From contig NZ_BNCK01000001.1 of assembly GCF_014656435.1 (NCBI RefSeq), positions 248,001 to 312,000 on the forward strand: a DNA stretch of 64,000 nt, written 5' to 3'. The notes beneath the pieces are model-generated. The model was not told the DNA's origin. It ran no database searches and worked only from the letters and a program-made list of their open reading frames with translations. Source of the stretch: Thalassotalea marina. Lineage in GTDB: Bacteria; Pseudomonadota; Gammaproteobacteria; Enterobacterales; Alteromonadaceae. Position 1 is the first letter of the stretch; each line of letters starts with the position of its first letter. The translations under genes were made by a program, and so were the position numbers. This document shows, one piece after another, positions 38,038-45,841 of the stretch.

Positions 38038-39006
38038 ATGAAAACAAATAGCACAGATTGGCGAAATACGGTTATGCCAGCGGTATTTACATGGTTAAAA
38101 GAGTCAGCGTCGGGTTCGTTAGAAATTGATTTTACAGCCACACAAAAATACGCCGCAGATATTTTAAAAGTTCAAGGGAAAGGTGGCACAAGAATGGGAG
38201 GGCTCGTTGGCTCTGGTACGCTAGGTGAAAATAGCTACCTAAGCACTGAACAACGTCTTTCTCTACTTAAAGCCCTTGCCGAAGTTGCTAAAGAGTTTAA
38301 CGTGCCATTAATTAGCGGCGCTGCAGCAGAAACTAAAGAAGAGCTTGCCGTAATAGTTAAAGATTTAGCGACGGTTGGTGTGAATACTGTCATGGTGATG
38401 CCACCAAAAACGAAAGAAACACCAACTGATGAAGAAATGTATGCGTACTATGCGCAATCTGCAGCCGCGGCAAAAGAGGCAGGCATCACCATCATGCCTT
38501 ATAACAACCCTGATGCAGCAGGGTACCATGCGCTCTCAACTGACCTACTTAAAAAGCTTGCAGCCTTGCCTGAAGTCACTGCGCTTAAAATATCGACAAC
38601 CGATGTTTCAGTTATTGAGACACTAGTGTTAGAGAATAAAGAGACAAAAATTTTGGCCGGTGTTGATACAGTAACTGTACATGCAGGGCTCGCTGGTGCA
38701 TGCGGCGGCATTACTGGTGTTGGTTGTATCTTTCCAAAAGCTAGTGTAACCATGCAAGAGTACGTTAATAATGGCGAATGGGCAGAGGCAAATAAAATAT
38801 CTCAGGCGATGAACTCCATTTCATATCTAGATGCTCAACCTTTGCTATTAGAATATCTGAAGTTTGCTTTTGGTCTTCATCACAATGATGCGAATGGTGG
38901 GCTCCGCACTTTGGGTAAGGCATTAACTCAACAGCAAATTGATGACGTTCGAGCAAGATATTTGCTCGCAAAAGAAAGACTTGAGCTTTTGGATTTAATT
39001 GACTAA
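38038..39006 (+). CDS. Dihydrodipicolinate synthase (DapA) family aldolase/lyase
   Basis: 322 residues from ATG 38038. It is a class I aldolase TIM barrel: GLVGSGTLGENSYLSTEQR (pyruvate-binding region, replacing the usual GTTGE), the YNNP tyrosine motif (IMPYNNPDAAG) and the Schiff-base lysine in VTALKISTTD. It differs from biosynthetic DapA in the GSGTLGEN loop, so a catabolic or unknown 2-keto acid substrate is more likely. Single gene followed by a strong terminator. Confidence 0.83.
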   Translation: MKTNSTDWRNTVMPAVFTWLKESASGSLEIDFTATQKYAADILKVQGKGGTRMGGLVGSGTLGENSYLSTEQRLSLLKALAEVAKEFNVPLISGAAAETKEELAVIVKDLATVGVNTVMVMPPKTKETPTDEEMYAYYAQSAAAAKEAGITIMPYNNPDAAGYHALSTDLLKKLAALPEVTALKISTTDVSVIETLVLENKETKILAGVDTVTVHAGLAGACGGITGVGCIFPKASVTMQEYVNNGEWAEANKISQAMNSISYLDAQPLLLEYLKFAFGLHHNDANGGLRTLGKALTQQQIDDVRARYLLAKERLELLDLID

Positions 39007-39027
39007 TTCATTGAAGTTTTTAATGTT

Positions 39028-39055
39028 AAAACCCCGTTATTTTACGGGGTTTTTA
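39028..39055. terminator. Intrinsic terminator after the DapA-family gene
   Basis: AAAACCCCGT (39028-39037) pairs with ACGGGGTTTT (39044-39053), 6-base loop, flanked by A- and T-runs, so it can act for both convergent genes. Confidence 0.85.
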
Positions 39056-39110
39056 TTATAGGGTTCTGATCAACGGATCTATAACCTTTGTTATTGAGTG
39101 TGATTTGAAA

Positions 39111-39806
39111 TTACTGGCTTAACGCTAGTTTTACAGCAGCCTCAGCGTGGATTGCTGTAGTGTCGTACAAACGAATATCAGTATCCGATTGTTTTACCAA
39201 TAAGGCGATTTCGGTACAACCTAAGATAATCGCTTGAGCTCCCTGAGAATGTAAATTGTTAATAACCTTTAAATACTCTTGTCTCGAGCTTCCTTTAATC
39301 TTACCCAAACACAACTCTTTATAAATAATGTCGTGAATAATGGTTTGCTCATCGGCACTTGGTACAACAACATCTATAGCAAATTTGTCGATAATTCGTT
39401 GTTTATAAAAATCTTGTTCCATTGTGAAACGGGTGCCAAGCAAGCCAACTTTTTTGATATTGTCCAATACCAGCGTTTTGGCAGTAGCATCTGCAATATG
39501 AAGAATGGGAATTGAAATAGATGATTCAATTTGTGCAGCAACCTTATGCATAGTGTTGGTGCATATCAGTAGAAAATCTGCGCCACCCGCTTCTATATTT
39601 TGTGCTGCTTTTGATAAAATTTCTGCAGTTTCAGTCCATTTTCCTTGATGTTGCAGCTTTTCAATTTCATCAAAGTCTACGCTATACATACATATTTTAG
39701 CTGAGTGCAAGCTACCTAAGCGATTTTTGACTGATTCATTTATTGCTTTGTAATAGCTAACTGTTGACTCCCAGCTCATTCCACCCAGCATGCCAATTGT
39801 CTTCAT
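39111..39806 (-). CDS. Aspartate/glutamate racemase family protein
   Basis: 231 residues from ATG 39806, with GGAG six bases upstream. The start TIGMLGGMSWESTVSYYKAIN is typical of the YgeA/RacX branch. The two catalytic cysteines are in LLICTNTMHK and ILGCTEIALL. It probably racemises an amino acid, with broad substrates in this branch. Convergent with the DapA-family gene. Confidence 0.9.
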   Translation of the reverse strand: MKTIGMLGGMSWESTVSYYKAINESVKNRLGSLHSAKICMYSVDFDEIEKLQHQGKWTETAEILSKAAQNIEAGGADFLLICTNTMHKVAAQIESSISIPILHIADATAKTLVLDNIKKVGLLGTRFTMEQDFYKQRIIDKFAIDVVVPSADEQTIIHDIIYKELCLGKIKGSSRQEYLKVINNLHSQGAQAIILGCTEIALLVKQSDTDIRLYDTTAIHAEAAVKLALSQ

Positions 39807-39994
39807 TAGAATCTCCATAAACTGACTGCAATAAATATTATGACAAATCGCTACATATTGAAGCCTAACTTGCCTTGATATGTTGCTCAAGAGCATTTAA
39901 CTACACCGAGAATACCCAAGTATTAGGGTTAATAGTACCCGCTAATTTGGTATAGAACACTCATTTATGTTGTTTCTAGATTTTCTGCGGGTAC

Positions 39995-40498
39995 CTACAT
40001 TTGTAACAATATTAAATCATCGCCTTTGATTTGATATCTAGGAGACTTTAAATCAGAAACAGGTTTGTTCTTGACTATTGGGTCGCCAATATACTTGCCA
40101 TTTTTATCCCATTTCATTATGCATTGATAATTTTCTTCACAATGCTCAGTGTTTTCTATCTCCACACATTGATATACCTCTTTAAACTTAAATGACGTGC
40201 ATTCTGCAATGGGTTTTGACCAGTCAAACTCCGGAAGAAGATAATAGCCATCTCGTTTGGGAATGTAGTGCACTACAAGTGATGATGCTTCTTTAGCTGT
40301 TTTTGTGACAAAAATACTGGTGAAAGGGGTTTTAAATTCAACGGTTTGGTTTAGTTGCAAATCTGAAATATTAAAATGTGGATATTTAGTTAGCGCTGCT
40401 TCGCTTGGAGTTAGCGATTTAAAAAAGGGCGCTGATATAAAGCCAGTTGCTATGATGCCAAAGATACAAATACAATAGATTAATGACTTTCTATACAT
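39995..40498 (-). CDS. Membrane-anchored hypothetical protein
   Basis: 167 residues with a perfect GGAGG before the ATG, so very likely a real gene. One N-terminal membrane segment or signal (residues 5-26) is followed by a soluble domain. The stretch HFNISDLQLNQTVEFKTPFTSIFVTKT recalls the part of Rieske proteins before the cluster domain, but the Cys-x-His cluster motifs are absent. Four cysteines are spaced in the C-terminal half. I do not assign a function. Confidence 0.65.
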   Translation of the reverse strand: MYRKSLIYCICIFGIIATGFISAPFFKSLTPSEAALTKYPHFNISDLQLNQTVEFKTPFTSIFVTKTAKEASSLVVHYIPKRDGYYLLPEFDWSKPIAECTSFKFKEVYQCVEIENTEHCEENYQCIMKWDKNGKYIGDPIVKNKPVSDLKSPRYQIKGDDLILLQM

Positions 40499-40632
40499 AA
40501 CGATTCCTCCATGAATGTATATTGCACGATAAAAGCATACATTATTCGATTAAAGTAACGTATGCAGTGAATAAAGCCAACAACTATAAGTGCTGCTAAG
40601 TTCTTGACTGCTATTTTTACTGACTTCTGCGT

Positions 40633-40673
40633 TATTTTGAAGCGAAATAGCTAGCTATTCCTGCTGCAAAATG
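40633..40673. repeat. Imperfect inverted repeat, REP-like
   Basis: The arms TATTTTGAAGCGAAATAGC and GCTATTCCTGCTGCAAAATG are inverted with a few mismatches, around a perfect 14-bp palindrome AATAGCTAGCTATT (40646-40659). It lies in a gene-free stretch. It may be one copy of a dispersed element; no second copy was noticed in this window. Confidence 0.5.
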
Positions 40674-40745
40674 CCTTGAATTCAGGCAAAAATATCGACC
40701 TAGAAATATAAGAAACTGCTACTTATTGTTTTCTTTGATTTAGCA

Positions 40746-40934
40746 CTATTTCTTATACAAATTATGTTTATCTGTTGTGAGTCCAGAACACAACCAAGTA
40801 ATAAATTTATTAAAAGGATAAATAAGGGCACTAAATACAATAAAGTTAATTAAAAGCGGCAAAATATCCTCCGAGCCAACAAAGAAACTGTAACCTATCT
40901 CAATATTATTTACATTATTTGTGTTACTTGGCAT
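40746..40934 (-). CDS. Possible small membrane protein
   Basis: 62 residues with a hydrophobic stretch (ILPLLINFIVFSALIYPF) and a basic tail. There is no ribosome-binding site before the ATG, so it may be a chance frame. It is listed because hydrophobic small proteins are easily missed. Confidence 0.25.
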   Translation of the reverse strand: MPSNTNNVNNIEIGYSFFVGSEDILPLLINFIVFSALIYPFNKFITWLCSGLTTDKHNLYKK

Positions 40935-41522
40935 TTAAAGTTAATGCTTGGCTGTTTAGTATTTTCTGAATAAATATTCATTTTTGTTTTTCATTTATTC
41001 TAATTTCAATTCCGTGATTTTTATCTATCACTAAATCCAAAAAATGATTTTAAATGAGATCTTAATTTCATCATTTCGATCGGAGTAAATAATATTTTTT
41101 GCCTGTAAAAATTCAGTGTTTAGTTTGTTTTATGAACAGGTGATGTGCATCATAACTTTTAATCTAAGGTTTTATTTGTGAATCCGTCACTCATCAACCA
41201 GTTTTTCTCGGTTAACTTTGATAAAAATGTAAAATAATAAAGTCTATATAAAACAATGGTTAAAAAATATTAATTTCAAATTCACAACTTTTCATACCGA
41301 TTCAAGACTCTTCAAGCTGACTGCAATTAGATAAATGCCAGTGTTAGATAGTGAGTGGCTAGTGATTGAGCAGTATCGGTAACACGTCAGAGTTGAAAAC
41401 GTAAAATTTTCACCTAGGTTATCGAGCTAGTTTATCTGCACAGTGTTAAGGGAACGTAGGCAAAAGTCTCTTTTAGAGATCGGCGTCAACTATAAAAACT
41501 AAAAGCGTGTCGGAGCATGAAA
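40935..41522. other. Long AT-rich upstream region of TonB receptor 1
   Basis: About 590 bp without a frame. It must hold the receptor promoter and possibly a long leader. I see no classical riboswitch. TGATGTGCATCA near 41140 is only a partial palindrome. Confidence 0.5.
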
Positions 41523-44090
41523 ATGCAAAAGTTTAAATTAAATAAAGTCAATTGGGCAGTTCAATCTGTACTGGTTGCAAGTGCTTTATCATTTACACAA
41601 GCAGCTGTTGCTGAAGAAACTAAAAAAGCATCTACAGAAGAAGTGGAAACGATTCAAGTTCGTGGTATTCGCGGAAGTGTTGTTAAGTCTCTAAATACTA
41701 AGAGATTCTCAAATTCTATTGTTGATGCGGTAACCGCTGAAGATATTGGTAAATTTCCTGACCAAAACGTAGCAGAGTCTTTACAGCGTATTACGGGGGT
41801 TTCTATCACTCGTAACTTCGGTGAAGGTGAGCGTGTTAGTATTCGTGGTACCACAGAGAGCCAAAACAGAACCTTACTAAACGGCCAGGCAGTTGGCTCT
41901 GCAGACTGGTGGACTAACTCTGCGGCAAACCGTGGTTTTAACTACACTATGCTGCCATCTGAAATAGTTTCAGGTTTAGAGGTTTACAAATCACCGGAAG
42001 CTGATATCGATGAGGGTTCTATCGGTGGTACGGTTATTGTTAGAACACGCCAGCCACTTGATATGGAAGCAGGCAAAATTGCTGGCTCTGTATTAGCTCA
42101 GCATTCTGACGTATCAGGCGAAACAGATCCTGTTGTTTCAGGTATGTATAGCTGGAAAAACGAAGACGAAACTTTTGGTGCTATGGTGTCAGTTGTTCGC
42201 CAAGAGCGTAGCTTACGTCGTGATGGTATTGAGTCGTGGAGTTGGGCACATCGCGATATCACCATGGCCGATGGTACTGTGCATGAAAACGTATATAGCT
42301 CAGGTGGCGGTGGCTCTGCCATGTTTAGCCAAGAACGTGTTCGTACCGGTGCAAATTTAACCTTGCAATATCGTCCAAGTGATACGATTGACGTGGTGTT
42401 TAATGCGCTAGATTCCACCATGGAAATGGATAATGAAAACCAAAACTTTTTGTGGCTTCCTGAATACGGCGGTTCACAGTACACAGATGTAACCATTATT
42501 GACCATAAAAAAGTTGGCAAGATGTTAATCGCAGGTACCTTAGGTGAGTCTGCAGACGGTAACAACATCTTAGATGAAACCAAAGTTCGTAACTCAGAAC
42601 TAAAAACAAAATCTTATGACTTAAAAGTGGATCACCAAGGTGATGTTTGGCAATCAAGCATGCATTTTGGTTATACAGAGGGCACTGGTGGCTCACAGCA
42701 AGATCGTAGTGTAGGTTGGGGCGGAAACTCAGTTCATGGATACGATGCCTCAAGTGTTGAAGACATGAAAACTTGGTATGAAAAAGATCCAGCAGATGGC
42801 ACGTTATGGAACTTAGACTTCCTACGTTATGACTCTAACGATGCTAAAGATGACGAACATTACGTACAGTTCGATTTTGAACGCGAAATTGATGTTGCCA
42901 TTTTTAGTGCCATCAAAATGGGGGTGAAGTACCGTGACCATACACGTTTCAACACAAAACACACAACTGATGCTAAAACAGATTTGGGTTGGAGTTTAGC
43001 TGACTACTCACTTGATATGCCGTCTGACTTTTTATCAGATCAAGGTTCAAGCGGTACACTCCGTGATTATGCCATTACTGATTCAGATAAAATTCGTCGC
43101 GAAGGTGATGCATTGGGTTGGGATTACCGTGTACTAAAAGCAAGTACATTTGAAATTGAAGAGAAAATCTTAGCTGGTTATATCAAAGCTGATATTGAGG
43201 CAGATGGTCTGCGCGGTAATTTAGGTGTTCGTATTGTACAAACTGATCAAAGTTCATCGGCATATGTAGGTGAAACAGGTGCAGAAGTTTGGTCAACACA
43301 AGACAGCGACTACTTTGATATTTTACCAAGTCTAAACTTGGCGGTTGATTTATCTGACGATGTTGTGCTTCGTTTTTCAGCAGCACGTGTTATGTCGCGT
43401 CCAGACTATGCAGATATGACGTCATCAACTTCATACAACAAAGAAACCCAAACCGGTTCAGGTGGTAATCCAAACATTGACCCATATCGTGCAACACAAT
43501 TTGATTTAGGCATTGAGTGGTACTTCAGTGAAGCTGGCATTTTCTCAGCGGCGTTTTTCCATAAAGACGTACAGTCGTTTATTGATGCAAAAGCAGGCTT
43601 AGAAGTGCACGAAGGTGTTGAGATCTTAATTAACCGCCCAGTTAATGGTAAAGGCGGTACTATTCAGGGTCTAGAGCTTGGCTATCAGCAAGAAATCTAT
43701 GAAGGATTTGGTGTTTCAGCTAACTACACCTATGTAGATGGCGAAGCAAAGGATGCTGATGGCAATGATGTCACCATTCCTGGTAACTCAGATCACACGA
43801 TTAACTTGAGTGCGTACTATGAGAATGACGTCATTAGTGGTCGAATTTCTTATAACTTCCGTACGGGTTACGACACTGGTCGCGGCTGGCCTGGTTACGT
43901 CGATGATTATGGTCAAGTTGATGCCAACTTAACCTATAACATCAATGAAAACCTAGCCTTAGTGTTAGAAGGTGTTAACTTAACGAACGAAAAAACATTT
44001 AGCTATCAAGAAGAAGGCGTGAAAAATGCGCTGACAGGCCTGTATGCAGATGGACGTCGTTACGTTGCAGGTGTTCGCTTTAATTTTTAA
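41523..44090 (+). CDS. TonB-dependent receptor 1, carbohydrate-type
   Basis: 855 residues from ATG 41523, with GGAG seven bases upstream; ATG 41517 is too close to the site. A signal peptide ends near AAVAEE. TonB-box-like EVETIQVRGIRGS, plug motif FPDQNVAESLQRITGVSI and an outer-membrane barrel ending in aromatic VRFNF follow. The IRGS-V-KSLNTKR segment is typical of the Alteromonadales/Caulobacter receptor group that imports oligosaccharides or similar. It is paralogous to the receptor at 48294. The substrate is unknown. Confidence 0.93.
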   Translation: MQKFKLNKVNWAVQSVLVASALSFTQAAVAEETKKASTEEVETIQVRGIRGSVVKSLNTKRFSNSIVDAVTAEDIGKFPDQNVAESLQRITGVSITRNFGEGERVSIRGTTESQNRTLLNGQAVGSADWWTNSAANRGFNYTMLPSEIVSGLEVYKSPEADIDEGSIGGTVIVRTRQPLDMEAGKIAGSVLAQHSDVSGETDPVVSGMYSWKNEDETFGAMVSVVRQERSLRRDGIESWSWAHRDITMADGTVHENVYSSGGGGSAMFSQERVRTGANLTLQYRPSDTIDVVFNALDSTMEMDNENQNFLWLPEYGGSQYTDVTIIDHKKVGKMLIAGTLGESADGNNILDETKVRNSELKTKSYDLKVDHQGDVWQSSMHFGYTEGTGGSQQDRSVGWGGNSVHGYDASSVEDMKTWYEKDPADGTLWNLDFLRYDSNDAKDDEHYVQFDFEREIDVAIFSAIKMGVKYRDHTRFNTKHTTDAKTDLGWSLADYSLDMPSDFLSDQGSSGTLRDYAITDSDKIRREGDALGWDYRVLKASTFEIEEKILAGYIKADIEADGLRGNLGVRIVQTDQSSSAYVGETGAEVWSTQDSDYFDILPSLNLAVDLSDDVVLRFSAARVMSRPDYADMTSSTSYNKETQTGSGGNPNIDPYRATQFDLGIEWYFSEAGIFSAAFFHKDVQSFIDAKAGLEVHEGVEILINRPVNGKGGTIQGLELGYQQEIYEGFGVSANYTYVDGEAKDADGNDVTIPGNSDHTINLSAYYENDVISGRISYNFRTGYDTGRGWPGYVDDYGQVDANLTYNINENLALVLEGVNLTNEKTFSYQEEGVKNALTGLYADGRRYVAGVRFNF

Positions 44091-44210
44091 TGAAGTAAGC
44101 GCTTAACGCTAGGGTCGAAAGGCCCTAGCAAATATCAATAACTTTCAATTCCCGGTTGTTGGTATCTTTTTTCCGAGGACAAGGCTTTCCCTTACACACA
44201 TCCTTGGTGG

Positions 44211-44254
44211 CACGGGTTTTAATCAAACATTGATTAGGGCTCGTGTTTTTTTTT
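44211..44254 (+). terminator. Intrinsic terminator after TonB receptor 1
   Basis: CACGGGTTTTAATCAA (44211-44226) pairs with TTGATTAGGGCTCGTG (44230-44245) through several G-U pairs over a 3-base loop, followed by nine thymines. A second hairpin, GCTAGGG (44108-44114) with CCCTAGC (44123-44129), lies just after the stop. Confidence 0.8.
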
Positions 44255-44408
44255 CGAAAGGCTAAATTTTGCGAGCAATCATTAAACAAAGTCAGTAGAA
44301 TGATTTAAAAAATAAAAATCTCTCTAGTAAGCTATTGTGAATTATTGGAAAACTAATTTGGAACATGCAAATTTTGTTCGGGTGGCGCAAACGGTATATT
44401 AGCTGCGC

Positions 44409-45791
44409 ATGATGAACATCTTCTATCGTCTTATCATTGTTGTTTTGTTGACTGTTTGTTTTCCAGCAAAGGCAGATTTGTTATCTGCGACCTTAGATTA
44501 TAACGATGGCAATTACAGTGAGGCATTTGCCGAATTCTCCCGCTTAGCCAAACTTGGCAACGAAGACGCAATTTTTAATGTTGGCGTAATGTTTCTGCAT
44601 GGCCAAGGTGTTGAGCAAGATCTTGCACAAGCTAATGCTTGGTTTCGATTGGCAGCAGACTTTGGATTAGACGAAGCAAGAGACGCAGCCCAGTTAATTG
44701 CCGCTCAAACTGAACATTCGACTCTTGAACAGGCATATCAGGCATTACAAAAATCAATTAGCTTTCGCCAATTTGAACAAACATTACAGCCGATATTTAG
44801 CGCTGAAAAATTTACTGAAAAAAACACTGAACCACCACTGCGTATACATACTGTTGATGCCAAATATCCACAATCTGCGTATGAAAAAGGTATAGAAGGC
44901 TGGGTTTGGTTAGAATTTGATGTCGATGCCAGCGGAGCGGTAAAAGATGTTGATATTATTGATGCATTTCCCGATAAAACCTTTAATCGTGCAATTTATA
45001 ACGCTGTAAGACGTTGGCGATATGAGCCTTATCGGGTTGATGGTGTGGCACAAAATTACTCCAGTCGTTCTTTGCTCTATCACTTTACTACTTTCAAAGG
45101 AAAACGTTACAAGGCGAGTTTTGCCAGTCAAAAGAAACAGTATCAGCGTAAAATCAGTGAGCTTATTGAAAGCGCTGAACAAGGCAATGCACTAGTACAG
45201 TATTATATTGCCAATTGGCTAAATGCTGACGAGCACAATGCAACTAAATTGTTGCGTTATCACTGGCAACAAGACACTGCCAGTTCTGACTTGTTATTGA
45301 AATCGGCGATTAATGGTTATCCCAATTCACAATATCGGTTAGGTACTAATTTACTGCGGGGGGAGTTTACACAAACTGACCGCAAAAAAGGCCTAAATTG
45401 GATTTTAAATGCCGCACAGTCAGGCTTTGTTTATGCTCAATACCGTTTAGGTAGGGAGCTGCTTGATAAGCGTTTTGTTGAATACGACCAAGACAAAGCA
45501 AAACGTTGGTTAACCATGGCGGCTAATCAAGGTCACTTTAGAGCACAGCGCGATTTAATTGACGTGTTAATTGAAAATGAAGAGTTTGTGCAAGCAGTGA
45601 ATTATTTAACACTGGCACTTGAGCATGATGCACAACATCCAGACCTGTGGTTTAGTCAAAGTAAAATGGCGATTAAACGTGGCGATAAAGCACTAGCCAG
45701 TGATGCAATTAATAAAGCGATAAAATATGCTAAAGAGCGTGAATGGCATTTGGCAAAACTTCAAGCCTACCAACAACAACATAAGTTATAG
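44409..45791 (+). CDS. Periplasmic Sel1-repeat protein with embedded TonB C-terminal domain
   Basis: 460 residues. A signal peptide (about 1-22, VCFPAKAD) is followed by Sel1/TPR repeats (about 35-95), a TonB_C-type domain (about 148-228: DAKYPQSAYEKGIEGWVWLEF, DAFPDKTFNRAIYNAVRRWRYEP) and more Sel1 repeats (about 240-400). Usual TonB has an N-terminal membrane anchor and a Pro-rich spacer; neither is present. It lies between two TonB receptor genes. It may contact receptors or act as a decoy/adaptor; this is inference. No clear ribosome-binding site; ATG 44412 is also possible. Confidence 0.82.
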   Translation: MMNIFYRLIIVVLLTVCFPAKADLLSATLDYNDGNYSEAFAEFSRLAKLGNEDAIFNVGVMFLHGQGVEQDLAQANAWFRLAADFGLDEARDAAQLIAAQTEHSTLEQAYQALQKSISFRQFEQTLQPIFSAEKFTEKNTEPPLRIHTVDAKYPQSAYEKGIEGWVWLEFDVDASGAVKDVDIIDAFPDKTFNRAIYNAVRRWRYEPYRVDGVAQNYSSRSLLYHFTTFKGKRYKASFASQKKQYQRKISELIESAEQGNALVQYYIANWLNADEHNATKLLRYHWQQDTASSDLLLKSAINGYPNSQYRLGTNLLRGEFTQTDRKKGLNWILNAAQSGFVYAQYRLGRELLDKRFVEYDQDKAKRWLTMAANQGHFRAQRDLIDVLIENEEFVQAVNYLTLALEHDAQHPDLWFSQSKMAIKRGDKALASDAINKAIKYAKEREWHLAKLQAYQQQHKL

Positions 45792-45841
45792 TTTTTTTGG
45801 TGTAGCACTATGTTTTATTCAACCCTCAGCTTCAACAGGTA

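Noticed and set aside
41139-41153. TGATGTGCATCATAA as a CRP-type site
   Set aside because: Arms and spacing do not fit TGTGA-N6-TCACA and the centre is mismatched.
42098-42583. 161-codon open frame on the minus strand
   Set aside because: It is antisense inside TonB receptor 1 and has no recognisable domain or ribosome-binding site.
44208-44222. TGGCACGGGTTTTAA, resembling the -24 half of a sigma-54 promoter
   Set aside because: There is no GC at the -12 position and the bases form the left arm of a strong intrinsic terminator.
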